From Sepioteuthis lessoniana (Eukaryota; Mollusca; Cephalopoda; Myopsida; Loliginidae), in assembly GCA_963585895.1 (NCBI GenBank), contig OY757911.1, forward strand, positions 88,996,275 through 89,060,274: a stretch of DNA of 64,000 nucleotides. Direction: 5' to 3'. A program made the translations under genes and the position numbers. Below the pieces are notes generated by a model. That model was not told the DNA's origin. It made no database searches and saw nothing but the letters and a program-made list of their open reading frames with translations. Shown here in pieces: positions 10,905 to 23,477 of this stretch; position 1 is the first letter of the stretch; each line of letters opens with the position of its first letter.

Positions 10905-12519
10905 TTTCATAAACTTAACTTTTATTTCCTCGTTTGAGTGAGATTGTTTTTTTTACAAGAGTTTTTATTCATGACACAAATGACTGTACCAAGGCAAGTC
11001 TCATGCCACAGTCTACATTGTCTGTGGCATTACCTATACATATACACACATGTGTACACACACACCAAGGACCATTTAGCAACATGGCTAATATAAAAAG
11101 CCCTTGGGTGCCAACTCTTTTCTCTCTTTTGTTTCAACACTTGGCAGAACATGAACAAGCTCACTCACACTCTGCACACATGCACTCACATCTCTACCAC
11201 ACACATGCTCACATTTTCTGCCACACAAACCTTGATCACAACTTAAACCATTCCATAACCCTACAAGTAAGTAATTCACTTCCATTAGACACTACTTCAC
11301 ACTATCATCAAGAATTGCCTATTTCCGAGAATTCTACCCTAGAGAAGTATTTCACAACACTTTATGCAAACCTACAGGAACACCATCATAAAAACTTTTT
11401 TCTTTGCACACACAACTCTTCCTAGATAAACCTAGATTCCTCATTACAATAGATATTGTTATCTTGTTCTAATTGTGTTATTTCTATCCTTTTTTCTATT
11501 CAAAATATATTGCCATGCTAGCTAGGTATAAGCAATAAGTCAAACTACTTATTTCTTTATAAGCATTGTGATATTTTGGAAGTAAATGTTAGATTTTTAT
11601 TAGGCCTTGAAGAAGTTGCTATAAACTTAGAAAATGTTGAGGTTATCATTTTGGAAATATATTTGAGGAAATGTAAAACAAGAAATGTTCCTTTCCTCTC
11701 AGGAATAAAATCAGAGACAACTCGTTTGTAATTCAATAAAGTTTTATTAACTTGTGTGAACTAAATAAGAAAGAATATCCAAAAAAGAGTGAATGAAGTG
11801 TATGTTTGTTTGTTTATTTGTTTGTGTTAAATATCTTTATGATATGTACTTGTGTGTTTGTGAAATTACAAAACATGTAGTTACTTAAATTAAGTTCCTT
11901 GTTGTTATTGTTGTTGGTTAAGTGTATCCAGAATTATATGTAAGGACTTTCTATATTGTGTTGAATAGTATGTAACATGTATGGTGTTGCTAACATAAAA
12001 CCAAGTTCCTTGTAGTTGCTCTTGCTGCTTCAGTATTCTGGAGAGAGGAAAAGAGGAAGAATTGTCTTTTATATCTTTATGGGATGAAATGGTAATGGAG
12101 GGTGTCATTTTCTACTGGTCATATGAAGAGCTTGTTGTAGGCAAGGGCAGATAATCTAACAGTTAAGAATGGCATTAAGCAAAGGTAAGTAATTTGACAG
12201 CAAGCAATGGTATTCATACAGCCTTAAAGCTGAAAATTTAGTGGTTGGAAATGGAAATAGAACTAACAGTTTCATTGTTTTGGTTTTTGACGCTCATGTT
12301 GACTCGTCTAGATTTCTTTCCAGGTTTCCATAGGAACTACACCCACCTTAAAGAACAATCAATGAATGAAAGACAGATAGAAAAGAAAGAGATTTAGTGA
12401 ATTTTAGTAAGAATTACAATACTACTGCACGGTTGCACCCATTGAATTCTAATGAAACATCTGAAGAAAAAGCATTATGAGGACTTCACAAGGATTGTGT
12501 GCTCTGCTTTCAACAAATT
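10905..12519. other. Intergenic sequence with a His-rich ORF and an LTR-like block
   Basis: 10934-11425 is an open frame dominated by His/Thr codons from CAC/ACA-rich DNA and is not a convincing gene. Around 11724-12320 there is AATAAAACTT-like sequence on the minus strand and a TATA-like tract, which could be an old LTR. I could not define ends. Confidence 0.35.
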
Positions 12520-12850
12520 CTGAAAGCAGCACTCCTCTAAACAGCAGTTGTTCAGGCACTTACCATCCATCACACAAATTATCCAAGTAAGATAAAAAAA
12601 AATATGCTGGGCACTGCTGGAGAAATAAATATGAACCCATAAGTAGTGTTATCCTATGAAATCCTATACATGGATAACATCAATGTAGGCTGACCAATAA
12701 AAACTTACATTCATCAGTTCTGTGTGGGCACTAGATGCTGTCTAGAGGACTTGGCAAGAGAGATGACTGATAGGGATGGAGGGCTAGGGAATCAAGAGAA
12801 TCCATGTTATTGGTACATCATAATGGTGAGGACAATTTCTGTAGAACTAA
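12520..12850 (+). pseudogene. Decayed LINE 3' end, copy 1
   Basis: A plus-strand frame, broken by many stops, reads HCWRNKYEP, then SSVIL, NPIHG and GKRDD-GWR. It is collinear with the better-kept fragment at 32185-32520 (HCWRSRDELI, DVLLW, PTHGRAKAG, MNDREEWRERV). Only the C-terminal part of the LINE protein is present, as expected from 5' truncation. No TSD was found. Confidence 0.65.
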
Positions 12851-13607
12851 AAAAGTTGCAACATATCCGTCTTTAAGCTTAAATATCTTCTATCAATTGT
12901 TATTGCAGTTTGATTCCTTTTAACAGAAATGAAATTGTAGCTGTCTTTACCAAATAAAGCTGTAAGATGAGATAGAAAAGGTGTAAGGAGTAATAAAATA
13001 CAGGAACAAACAATTTAAGTTTTATAGGTGTTAAAAGACACCAAAAAAGAAACAACAAATATTTGTATTAGTACTTTTTAAATATCCATAAAAAGAGTTC
13101 AAGCAATTTTTTTGTACTGGCAAATATATTTTTACTTGAATTTATTTTGAATCTTTTCTCATAAAAGAAGTGGATATGAGTTAATTAAAATATCTTTTTC
13201 AGATTGAAATAACTTTGTAAATAATAGAAAGTACAAGCTTATACACAATATTTGAAATGCCTGTAAAGAGAGGAGTGTTAAAGAGAATTTTTTTAAAGAA
13301 TTTTTTTGAAAAGTTTATAGTTGTGTGATGAATTCACTAACTCACACAAATATACCACAAAAAGTAAACAGTGTTAAATGTCCATTTTATATTCAGCCAT
13401 AATTAAAAAAAAAAAGAAACTATTATAATTTTCATGACCAGTCCTCAAAGAGTATACATGTATAAGCAATGAATAATACATTTAATAACATTCTTTCTCT
13501 ATCATTTTCTTTACCCTACAGTTTAGAATATACTGATTATATCTCCTACAAAGGATTAAGACTCTCTCTCAAAAAATGGGGTATCCCAGGTATGACAATA
13601 AACTGCA

Positions 13608-14295
13608 TTTATTTGTAAGGCTCCAGTTCTGGATCTTTGGGGAGTGCTAAGTCTCCCTTTCATTACCATTATTCTCAGGCTCACCCTGTTAGGGTTCTAT
13701 CAATAGGTTGTATATATCTGTTTGAAAATTATTAGTATTAGATAGGGATATTTGATACCATATAACAGTGCACAAATTATTTGTAATAAGAATAGTTACT
13801 TGAAGCTATAATTGTTTATGAAGGATTATTATTAGTTACTTGAAACCATATAATTGCTTAAAATACTTGAAACCATATGATAGTGTACAAATTATCAGTA
13901 TTAAATAGGAATAAGTAAAGTTAGCAACCATAGTCAAAGGTGACCCAAAGGCTCCTTTTCATTAGCTACTACATTGAGGTGTAGAGGAGGATGCTACTCC
14001 TTTCCCTGGAGTGCTCCACTTTACCCTTGATCTATTCCTTATAATGCTGAGTGTCAAGCAAGGAGGCATCAAGTACCATTTTTTGAATCTTTGGTATGAC
14101 TCAACCTAAGATTGAACCTCGGTCTCCCAGCCCATTAGTGAACACTCTACCCACTAGACCAGAAAATTATTTGTATTGAGAAAAGTTACTTGGAGTTATG
14201 ATTGTTTACAAATCATTATCATTATTTATTATAAAAAAAAGAATCAGTTTATCATTAAATAACCCAACAAGGGTTGATATACCATAAAACCAATT
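13608..14295 (+). mobile_element. SINE-B composite, 5'-truncated, with nested SINE-A
   Basis: 13608-13712 keeps the SINE-B head words GGCTCCAGTTCTGGA and GGGGAGTGCTAAG. Degenerate VNTR units (TTGAAACCATA...) follow at 13720-13913 and resume at 14164-14240. The tail ATTAAATAACCCAACAAGGG-type ends near 14295. A minus-strand SINE-A occupies the gap in the VNTR. Confidence 0.7.
13914..14163 (-). mobile_element. SINE-A, minus strand
   Basis: On the minus strand a tRNA-like head (GGTCTAGTGGGTAGAGTGTT) has a B box GAGGTTCAATCTTAG. A body contains CAAAAAATGGTACTTGATGC, TCAAGGGTAAAGTGGAGC and GTGTAG. It is inserted in SINE-B VNTR sequence, which makes any target duplication hard to separate from the repeat. 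Confidence 0.85.
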
Positions 14296-14339
14296 AGCCA
14301 ATCAACCATTGTTTTATTACAGGGTTAACCAAAATGTTG

Positions 14340-14500
14340 TTTTTATGTTCACTTTCGGACAAAACCCTTGGGAAAGGTATGAACCCTCTTATCCTCCCAG
14401 CTATGGATTAAATAGTACCATTACTATTCTTCTAAAAGGATGGATTTGGCATTAAATAACCTCCAAAGGTTGATATGCCATTACACAAAGAAACCAAACT
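14340..14500 (+). mobile_element. SINE-C, head-truncated
   Basis: Starts within the body (TTCACTTTCGGACAAAAC, GGAAAGGTATGAAC, GATTAAATAGTACC). It ends with the shared tail GGATTTGGCATTAAATAACC and GTTGATATGCCATTA. Confidence 0.75.
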
Positions 14501-15015
14501 AAGTGTTGCTGATTATTTCATAAAAAGCAAAGCACCATTTTATATGAGGGTGGCCTGAAAAGTGCATTGGATGACATCAAATCTGCTGTTGATGATTTTT
14601 TTTAGATCCAAGCACTGCAATACAGATGGATGAAGTGTGTACTGAAAGGGTGACTATGTTGAAAAATTAAAACTTCATTTGGTCACATTCCATAAGAGTA
14701 TCTTGGTCAGCCTATGAACTTTCAAATGACCTTTTTAATGTTTATTATTATTTCATTATCATAACAAGGGAGAAAATTCCAAAATATTTCTATTTAAAAC
14801 AAAATATTTTCCAAAAGTTTTTTTTGACAAAATCTCTTATTCATAAAGAAATTTGTTTATGAATGAATCATCATCATTAAGCCTTATAAATAACTTATAT
14901 CAAACATTATTCAGTGAAAATATCAGATTAATATTCATCAAATAACTATGTGTCAGATCATGTATTATTGATTCATCTTTGCGCAGTATACACACACACA
15001 CACACACACGCACGC

Positions 15016-15067
<52 letters not shown>

Positions 15068-16330
15068 GATAGGCTAATAAAAGTGAATAAGAGAATCATT
15101 TTAATCCAAGCAATATGGTGTAAGAAGTAACACAAAAAAATTCTAAAAAGTATCTGAATAAAGTTGGACCTTTGCCATCAAAAGGCTGTTTCAACAATTG
15201 AAAGTGGCCAATAATTTGTTTCACTGATCCTGATAAATTTAAAAAATATTTCTCTTCTTTTTTCCTTTTTATCTCACCATCTCTCCTGGGAAGAAGTCAC
15301 TGGGCGATTATCTAACCATTTCCATTAGGAAAAAGTCACAGGGAGATTATCTAATCACTCCCGCTGAGGTGTCACAGGGAGATAAAATACATGATCTGCC
15401 ATTTTCTTGTCTTTTCGTTTTCTCAAACAATTCTAATTCATTGTCAACCCACTATGCCTATCACAGTAGATTAATCCTTCCCCTAGAATAGTTATCCAAT
15501 CTATTCTACTATTTAAACAACAGCTATAGAGAGAAGAGATGGTTTCATGTCTTTTAAAAGGGCATTCATGCCTCAGGTGGAATTTGAATTCAGCTCACTG
15601 ATTCTATTTTCCATGATATTACCTGCACATCAAAAAGTTTTTCCAGAAACTTGAAATGTTACTCAATAATTCACATAAGTTTCCTTCATTTTTCTTAATT
15701 AGCAAAATATTCAATAAAAGTCTTCATTATTCTAGATTTTACACTTATATCATGAAGTATTGTAAATTCAAAAGTACCAGGTTTAATTGTTAGATAGAAC
15801 AGTCTATTTTTTTTTTAGTTAAAATCACAATAACCTTTCTCTTTAATGAATCTATTACTGATTATTATGGCCTTTTTTATGAATATGATCTCATCAAAAA
15901 AGGATAGATTTGTGTTTTATTTGTCTTTGCTGATAAAATATCATTATTTTCCAAATTTGGTATGTTCAATATATGATTAATTCAAGTGTTAAATAATTTT
16001 TCCTGCAATATGAAGTGACTTTAGAGTTGAACTAAAAATTTCCTTACCTATAGATCTGCTACTGAGTTAGACATGAAACCAGTTTATTAAAGAGTTTGCC
16101 TTGTTAAAATGTCAAACTGTCAACTTTTTTATGCTATCTGGTGAACAAAATCTTATATATAACATCTCATAATAAAACTGATGTTTTTTTGTTTATTTTT
16201 CAGTCATCTGTTTGGATCCCATAGCTGTTGTTTCTATGTAAATAATTTGGAGGGATTGGTTTTTAAGCATTCTTCAGATCTTAGAATGAATTTAAGAATT
16301 AAATCAAAGTAACTTAGAATACATTTTTAA
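14501..16330. other. AT-rich intergenic sequence with CA/TA microsatellite
   Basis: No gene recognised. A compound (CA)n-(TA)n microsatellite lies at about 14990-15063. Two short near-repeats containing AAGTCAC(T/A)GGG(C/A)GATTATCTAA occur at about 15293-15352. Confidence 0.5.
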
Positions 16331-16334
16331 ATCA

Positions 16335-16415
16335 TTGTTATTGAGTTCGATTCTCACTGGGTGCCTATATTTCGGATCTTGTGCCACAACTAAGTTAAGG
16401 TTAGTAAATAACTAA
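16335..16415 (+). mobile_element. tRNA-headed SINE fragment
   Basis: Carries a B-box GAGTTCGATTCTCACTGGG followed by TTGTGCCACAACTAAG. It is similar to the head and early body at 60925-61030. Confidence 0.5.
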
Positions 16416-16851
16416 TAGTACACTTTCGTATTAATGAGCAGCATAATTTGTATGATTCCTGCAATATCAAGCACAAAGTAAAAAAAAAAAAATACAATTT
16501 TAGAATATTCACTGGAAAAAATTATTATGGCATATTTTTGTAATTTTTAAGTTAAATAAGATGATTCCAATCAAACAAAAAGATGTGGTCAAAAAGTCTC
16601 AAAACTGAAGCTGAATTTACCATGACAGAAATGAACAATGAAGGAAACTTCTGATGAGCATAGTGAATGTTGCACTTGCACAAGCCAGTGTTTTACCAAA
16701 ACCTGCCGGATAACTTTGAAATGTATTGCCATGGTGAATCTGTCTCTGACCAGTGGACTGCATATCTGATTGTCTATGATGTAAAGCATCATGGAGAGGG
16801 AACAAGACTTGCAAGTTTGGTGATTGTTTGACTTCAGGAGCATATTCATAG

Positions 16852-17325
16852 TGAACTACACTCCTTTTGGTTAAGAGACTATGAACAACACTTTAGTCTT
16901 GCTCTGAAAAACAGAATTGCTACACATCTGTAACACAGTAAACCTCATTTATTAAGTGTTATATTACAGAAGTGAGACTTGTTCTTTTTCTTTCCAATAA
17001 ACCTTTGTCATCCATCAAATTTAATTCCCTTTTTCATTTTATTCCCTTTATTAATATCAGATTCATACTTTCACGGACTGTTGTTCTGATTGAACCTAGA
17101 ACTCTTTAAAACAGAGGGAAAGATTTTAGTGTGTACTAAGGCTAAATATATATATATATATATATATATAGTGAACTACACCCCCTTTGTTGAAAAGACT
17201 ATGAGCAACACTTCAGTCTTGCTCTGAAAAATAGAATTGAAACACATCTGTGACACATTCAACCCCATTTATAAAGTATTCTATTACTGTATTTAGATTT
17301 GTTCTTTTTCTTTCTAATAAACCAA
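16852..17325 (+). repeat. Tandem duplicated block with intervening (TA)n
   Basis: GTGAACTACAC... at 16852-17010 is repeated at 17171-17325. Between them are the second half of unit 1 (17024-17150) and a (TA)n tract. The second half of unit 2 is displaced to 19588-19720, beyond a GC-richer block. Confidence 0.75.
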
Positions 17326-17329
17326 TCAG

Positions 17330-19580
17330 AGCCTTCTAGCAACTCAAACCTAAAAATCCCCGTTTTAAAAAAATGCAAGGTCATCCATGACATCAGCTAA
17401 ATAGCAATGCCATACCTACGTATCGAGTGGAATTTTATTGTCAACACGAGGACTATTTTTCGAGATAAATTAATTTTGCGAAATGATTTAAAGTTTCCTA
17501 TTACAGGATAAAATACGTGGTATTTAAAAGCTCCTCAAATTAATAAAGGAGATATCCTATCATTACTTATATTTAGAGAGAGATTTCCTGTTTGACAACA
17601 CGAGAATTTTCACTATCGATAGCATTTGATACGCTGCCTCTCTCTCTCTCTCTCTCTCTTATATAAAGGCAGCCATTGACCCAGAAAATTTGCCTTTCCG
17701 CGGGCCTGTCTAGCATTTGTGCCTGACGGGGCCCGAAGATCAAGATCAATGTCAGATTCGAGGCTGAATGAACTACATCGATAGCACTGCATAGCATTAG
17801 ACAATTCTGGTCTAGTTTAAACTATGAACAGGAATACGTGCCGGACTCACGTAACATTTAGTGAGTCCAAGTCCAGCAGGCTCATCTGGTTCACATTGTT
17901 CTAAGTGTGCCGACAAGCATAAGTCCAGCAGGGCACAAGTTTTGGCTCGTGTCCACCCTCCTCCTTCCGTAAAAACCCCACTATAAAAAGACCTTGTGTC
18001 AAGTCCTGTCTGGTGGGAGGTAGAGACAAATAAATGCTCATGGTCATGGAGCCAAGGATCAAAGTGTAGTGTGACTTTTGCACGACCGGGTCAACTCACT
18101 CGACTTCTACCCCGTGCCGGCCTTTCGGCTGAACTTTCACACTCGTTTGTGATCCTGCTCAACCGCTGTTCTGATCCAGCCTGGTTGCTAAAAAGTTCTA
18201 GCTTCTGCTGCAATCCCGCCTTTCCGCGGTATACCTTGTTAAGGCCGAACGTTCGAGCCTGCTCGTGATCCCGTTTATTTGCGCTTGATCCAGCAAGGTA
18301 GCTTCATACGTTCAAAGTCCACAGCCTGAGCGTGCTTGTGCTAGCTCGTAGTGATACCGTTTCTTTGCGGTAATTTTACCTGGAAGCTTACCATGCACCA
18401 GCTCACGACCAGAAGTGCACACGGGCTAGCTTGCAGCGATCCTTTTTACCTGCAGTAGAACCTGTCTGAAGCAAATATATGATAGGCTCGCTCCCCAACC
18501 TGTCTTCCGCGGACTCTGTTCAAATCTGCAGCCAAACTCGACCTCCGCCGACGACGCCAAAGTCCCTTCCACTGCTGACGATACTCCAGCCAATCGCCGT
18601 TTCTCGCCGTTCCTAACGACGCTCCAGCCCGCAGCAGTTTCTGCTTCCGCTGATATTGCTTCAGCCCGCAGTTGAACCGGTTTCCTACGCTGACCACGTT
18701 TCTGCCGACCGCTGACGACGCTCCAGTCTGCAGCCGTGCCTGTATGAACGTTGAAGCTGTTACTGCCTAACACATCACGTAACCCAATAAGGCGAGACAA
18801 GTGATAACTCAAAGAATTTGGAACGCAATATCATCTTGCAGTATTCTTCCAGCACGCTTTCGTCCCACGCGGACTTCTAATCACCCTGCAGCACACTTAT
18901 TACAAGGGAGAGTCCCCTGATGTAGTGTCTGACGCGTTGGACTGTAACATCGTAATAAGTGATTTTGGGACCTGAAATTACTTTAAATTGCTAATATTGC
19001 TTGTGTATTCCGAATGCTATAATTTTATTTTCCATTAGTGTATAAACCTATTTCTGTTTACATATACAATGTTTTCTTTATATTACTAATATTTTGGCAC
19101 CAGAATTGATTTCCAGAATAAATATTAGCTACATGGCATGCATAATTTCATAGTTAGAAGTAAAAATCCCAATCAAACTGTTTAAATTTTATTTAGTTTG
19201 ATACTGTCATGTGCTATTTAAAATCCTCCGAAATCTGGTTTCATATGTATTTTTTTCCACTTTTACGAGCATGTGAAAAGTCTGCTAAATATTAAATTCT
19301 TTCCAACATTAAGCTATTCCGAAGTCATAAATGGAGTGACAAATTTGCAATGTTCAATCCAAATGTCCACAAAACGGCAAATCTAGTCCACTGTGACGTG
19401 AACCTCTTTTAATGTGCTGTTCCTTTTAATTATTGCCACTCAATAAATAACGGAAATAAAAAATTTTAAAATATTTTTTTAATGTTAATTAATTCTGATG
19501 AATATCTGACGACCATATAACATTTCAAATATTTATTTTACTTATTTTTAATTTTGACTTTAATTAAATGTTTAATGTTT
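17330..19580. mobile_element. 2.2-kb inserted GC-rich retroelement-like block
   Basis: This block separates the two halves of a duplicated unit (17171-17325 and 19588-19720). 17640-18930 is much more GC-rich than its surroundings. A (CT)n tract is followed by TATATAAAGGCAG at about 17660. 17690-18040 matches, in inverted orientation, the extra block in LTR-B copy 2 (22735-23120), sharing TTGTGTCAAGTC and TGTCTGGTGGGAGG. The minus-strand ORFs at 18426-18812 have no recognised domain. I could not fix LTR termini. Confidence 0.5.
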
Positions 19581-19587
19581 TAATGAA

Positions 19588-19710
19588 ATTTAACTCCTTT
19601 TTTCTTTTTATTCCCTTTATTAATATAGGATTCATAATTCCACAGACTGTCCTTCTGATTGATTCAAGAACTCTTTAAAATAGACAGGAAGATTTTAGTG
19701 GGAACTAAGG

Positions 19711-19760
<50 letters not shown>
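19588..19760 (+). repeat. Displaced second half of the 17.0-kb repeat plus (TA)n
   Basis: TATTCCCTTTATTAATAT, GACTGT-CTTCTGATTGA and GAACTCTTTAAAA match 17024-17150 in order. Both copies run directly into a (TA)n tract. Confidence 0.75.
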
Positions 19761-19763
<3 letters not shown>

Positions 19764-19842
19764 ATTCAAATTGGTACACCATTAGACAAAATCTAAAACA
19801 CCAGTAAAATCAGTAAAACCATTGCAGTACTCAATACACAAA

Positions 19843-19890
19843 AGTTGGCCCAGTCGGCTGGGACTGTAGAATACACCGACTGCATATATG
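19843..19890 (+). mobile_element. SINE-B head fragment
   Basis: GGCCCAGTCGGCTGGGACTG, TAGAATACACCGACTGCA is the 5' start of SINE-B. It is cut off by a (GT)n tract at 19893-19925. Confidence 0.7.
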
Positions 19891-19925
19891 TAGTGTGTGT
19901 GTGTGTGTGTGTATGTGTGTGTGTG

Positions 19926-20205
19926 CGTTTACCCAACTCCACCGCACAAGCAGGATGTAACATTGTCAATTTTTTAAAGCGGGGGTTTAACTGGTTTGAA
20001 TTCAGAGTTTTCTCTCTCTTAGTTGCCATACTAAGGTCAAAGAGCCCGGTCTGCCCTACTATTTTTTCATAGCAGGAGGGAGAATAGTTGGATTCATACA
20101 AGTTATGAGCACTATGTGAAATGCAAAAATCTCATCCAAGATTTGAACTCAAGTCACCGTGTCCATTTCCTATAGTGATAACCTTTACACCACGAGCGCC
20201 TCCAA
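19926..20205 (-). mobile_element. SINE-E, minus strand, nearly full length
   Basis: On the minus strand the head GGCGCTCGTGGTGTAAAGG precedes a B box GAGTTCAAATCTTGG. The body includes CTTTGACCTTAGTATGGC, AACTCTGAATTCAAACC and TACATCCTGCTTGTG, collinear with 21985-22165 and 60545-60830. Confidence 0.7.
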
Positions 20206-20212
20206 TATATAT

Positions 20213-20283
20213 ATGGAGAGAGAGAAAGAAGAGAGGGAGAGAAAGAAGAGAGGGAGAGAAGGAAGAGAGAGAGAGAGAGAGAG
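20213..20283. repeat. GA-rich low-complexity tract
   Basis: GAGAGAAAGAA-type purine tract. The overlapping ORFs at 20121-20362 are its Arg/Glu-rich translations. Confidence 0.85.
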
Positions 20284-20369
20284 AAGTCGTGTGGAACAAT
20301 TTTTTGATCACATGATTCAATCTGGCACTAAATTACAAAGCAAATATTTAGCCTTAAGGTGACGTTTTG

Positions 20370-21450
20370 ACAAGTTTTATCTCTTAATTAAATAAAAACT
20401 ATAAAGATTAAGACATTTTATGATGTTATATTTTTCTTCGAATCACAATTTATATTGTTTGAATCCATACTTATAAGCATAAACTGTCTTTGATATCAAC
20501 TATTTGGCTTTATGTTCTTTGCCGTGTTTTTTTTAATATGTGGAGGAGGAATTGGCGCTAAAGTCCTCTCAAGGTTTTGTTAGAAACAAAACTTCGAGTG
20601 TCGTCCCACAATTAACAAACAAAGAATATGAACACCGCAGACAAAAGAAAATTCACTACAACGATAATATAAACAGATAAATTTCATATAACGAAACAAA
20701 TTAAGAAAAGTTGATACAAAGTAGCAAATGTGCAAATATGTTTGTCAGATATTCGTGTGTGTGGGTGTGTATAATACAAATATTATGCGAATGTAAGTAC
20801 GCGTTGTTTGAACATATCTGTGTGTATGTGTGTTCGTCGTTAGGACAGGGTGTTAAAAAGCAACAAATCCTTCATACATATGTATATGTGTGCGTATGTA
20901 CGCGTGGAAAACTAAGAAGTACGTAGGAGCGAATTATGTATCTGTCCACTAGCTGAACGTGTGTAGTTGTATGTGTGAGGCGACGTCGAAGTCCAAGAAA
21001 AATGTTGTAGTTTGAATGATGGTAAGCATGTTGATTTCGTTAGGACTAACGTATTTCCTAATGTTGTAAGTTCTCCCATGTTTTGCAGTTGCGTTTCTGC
21101 CAAGGTCGCTCGTTGGGGAGAGCAGAGAATGAGAGCGAAAGATGTCAAGCTGAGAGTGAGAACGTGAAAGGAACAGACTGTCAGAAGCGTGAAATATATA
21201 TAGGTTCCTTCACGTGACTGGCTTCAAACGCAAGATTTATTTTTGCGCGGGACAAATTCAAAACGCACGGAGGTAGTTGAAAGCACTGGCACGTGACTAT
21301 TCTGTTCAAACAGGTTCCCGAAACTATTTGATTCATTGACACCTTACTATTTTTGTTTCAGGAACAAGTGAGTCTTGGATCTTATTTTCCCAGAATTTTC
21401 TGCTCCACGTGCTCCTCTCTGACCGTTTAAAAATATAGGAATGTAAATCC
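20370..21450. other. Intergenic sequence, no recognised feature
   Basis: Unrecognised sequence rich in TGTGTG/TATGTG stretches at 20750-20910. The ORFs at 20711 and 20912 show no domain. The part from 21150 contains AAATATATATAGG and could be promoter-like, but no gene is attached. Confidence 0.35.
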
Positions 21451-21452
21451 TA

Positions 21453-21720
21453 TAAGTAAAGTAAAGTTGGCGACTGTAGTCGAGGGCGACCAGAAGGCTC
21501 CCTTTTCAATAGCTACAACACCAAGGTGTAGGGGAGGGCGCTACTCCTTTCCCTAGATTGGTCCACTTTACCCTTGATGCATATCTTATATTGGTGAGTG
21601 TTAAGCAAGGAGGTATCAAGTACCATTTCTAAAGTCTTTGGTATGACGCGACCTAGGATTGAACCCAGGTCTCCTGGACCATTGGCGAACACTCTACCCA
21701 CTAGGCCAATTAGCCGGTTA
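21453..21720 (-). mobile_element. SINE-A, minus strand, full length
   Basis: The minus-strand head TGGCCTAGTGGGTAGAGTG and B box GGGTTCAATCCTAGG are intact. The body ends in TCGCCAACTTTACTTTACTTA. The internal A-rich word, CAAAAAATGG in most copies, is TTTAGAAATGG here. Confidence 0.9.
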
Positions 21721-21984
21721 AATCTCCCAATATATTTAGATACCATGGTATTATTTTGCTTAGTGTCTATTTATTAATGAAGCTTCTTGATTATTATATC
21801 TTTCTTTCACCCAGCCGATCCTGCGTAAATCATATCCGGTGAATTATTATTCTTTACTATGGTAAACCATATTTTGATTAAACATATAACCTCTAATAGG
21901 AGGTTATATGTTTTGGGAAAAGTAAGTGTAATCGACAAATGTTAATAAGAATAACACAATTCGAGTGCGACAGAAATATGAATA

Positions 21985-22165
21985 TGTCCAACTCTTCTCC
22001 TTTCAGCAATGGGTAAATAGTAGGACAGGCTGAGCTTTTTGACCTTAGTATTGCAACCGGTCAAAGATAAGTAAAACTCTGAATTCAAACCTGTTAAACT
22101 CTGCCAAAAAGTTGATCTTGTATCATATCCTATTCGTGCAGAGGGATTGGTGAATATATATATAT
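21985..22165 (+). mobile_element. SINE-E, head-truncated
   Basis: GGGTAAATAGTAGGACAGGC, CTTTTTGACCTTAG, CTGAATTCAAACCTG and TATCATATCCTATTCGTGCA align with the other SINE-E copies. Followed by a short (TA)n. Confidence 0.7.
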
Positions 22166-22549
22166 ATAACTTCCTATAGGCACTTGTCTTTTCTTCTATA
22201 ATTTATGCATAGTTCATCACGTGACTTTAGGGTTTTATATTTATGATTTTTTTGGTTATGTTTTTATATTTTTTGGCGTATATTATCCATAGAGCAATAA
22301 TGATTTATATCATACTTTTATTAAATATTTTCTACAGTGTAATGGGAAATCTGATTCAGAAACATTTTTCTCACTTTCATTTTTACTGCTTTGTTAAACC
22401 AAATTTATTTAACCAATTTATATTTCTATCCCTCAAACCTTTTCGTTTGTATCATTTTTTAAATTGAAAACAAGTGTAATACAATTGTAATCGTCACTCT
22501 TTATATATTATATTCTACCTAAGTCTGTTCGAAAATTTTGTAGTTACGT

Positions 22550-23477
22550 TGTAGCGTAAATTTCATATACATACACAAACATCGCACTCACATTTTTAAA
22601 CCAATCAACAAACATTAGAACATTCTAGAAAAAAAGGATCCAAACTACAATATACAAAATTCGCACCCATAGATTTTTTTACCAATCAAGTACTTCCCCC
22701 CCCCCAAAAAAAACATTCATACCCAATATTTGTCGCTGCCTCCCACCAGACACGACTTGACACAAGGTCAAAAGCCCGAAGGCCGATTAAAGTGGGGATA
22801 AAGGGGAGGGGAAGGTCGGGAACGAGCCGAGACTCGAACCCTGCTTGTCTGTGCTGCTCATCGGCTCACTTAGTGCAATGTGAGCCTGATGAGGCAAGCA
22901 GTTTCACGAACCCAAATGTGGGTCCGGGCACGTATGCCAGTTAACGGCTTAAACTAGACGCTTGGTCTAGTGCCGTACAAAGGGGACAAAAGTGCAGCTC
23001 GCCCACCCGAAGGTTGCCCAGCCGAAGCTGGGGGCCTATTCGGCCCCGAGTCTGCTCTTGGTTTCGAGCACCCATCCGGCACGAATGCCAGACGGCCCAG
23101 CTAAAAAGCCGGGGGCCCTCTTAGGAGTTATAAAAAGAAAGCGATTAACCAATTCAACAGAAGTCTCGCCGCTAACGACAAGGAACCTACGTTACGCTAC
23201 TGGACTGCTCCCTCACCCACCAAAACACGAGAGACGCCACGCTGTCTTGCAAAGACATTGCCATTTCCACTTACACCAAAGGCGAAATCGACCACAACAA
23301 CAACAACAACAATATTGTGAGTTCTTTGGTACGATATTCCAGCTGAATAATAAACCTTTATTTTATAGTTATTCAGATTTTGTTTTTGTTTTGTTAGGGA
23401 AATTACTTGCGAGGAACACGTACTGCCTCCAAACTTTATTTTATACTTGTGACACATCTCGCAAATATAACCCGACA
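22550..23477 (+). mobile_element. Solo LTR-B, copy 2, with an extra U3 block
   Basis: Starts TGTAGCGTAAATTTC and ends ATAACCCGACA. The flanking 4-mers are ACGT and ACTT, an imperfect duplication. TATAAAAAG lies at about 23128, with AATAAACC and a U5-like 3' end downstream. Compared with copy 1, about 390 bp (22729-23122) replace 9 bp of U3. This block is inverted and homologous to 17690-18040. The ORFs at 22992-23483 and 23197-23478 are frames within the LTR. Confidence 0.87.

Noticed and set aside
10934..11425. 163-codon histidine-rich ORF
   Set aside because: Composition follows CAC/ACA-rich DNA, the start is not an ATG, and there is no domain or splice context.
18426..18812. 128-codon minus-strand ORF in the GC-rich block
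   Set aside because: No domain, overlapping alternative frames of similar length, and located in retroelement-like sequence; openness is explained by GC content.
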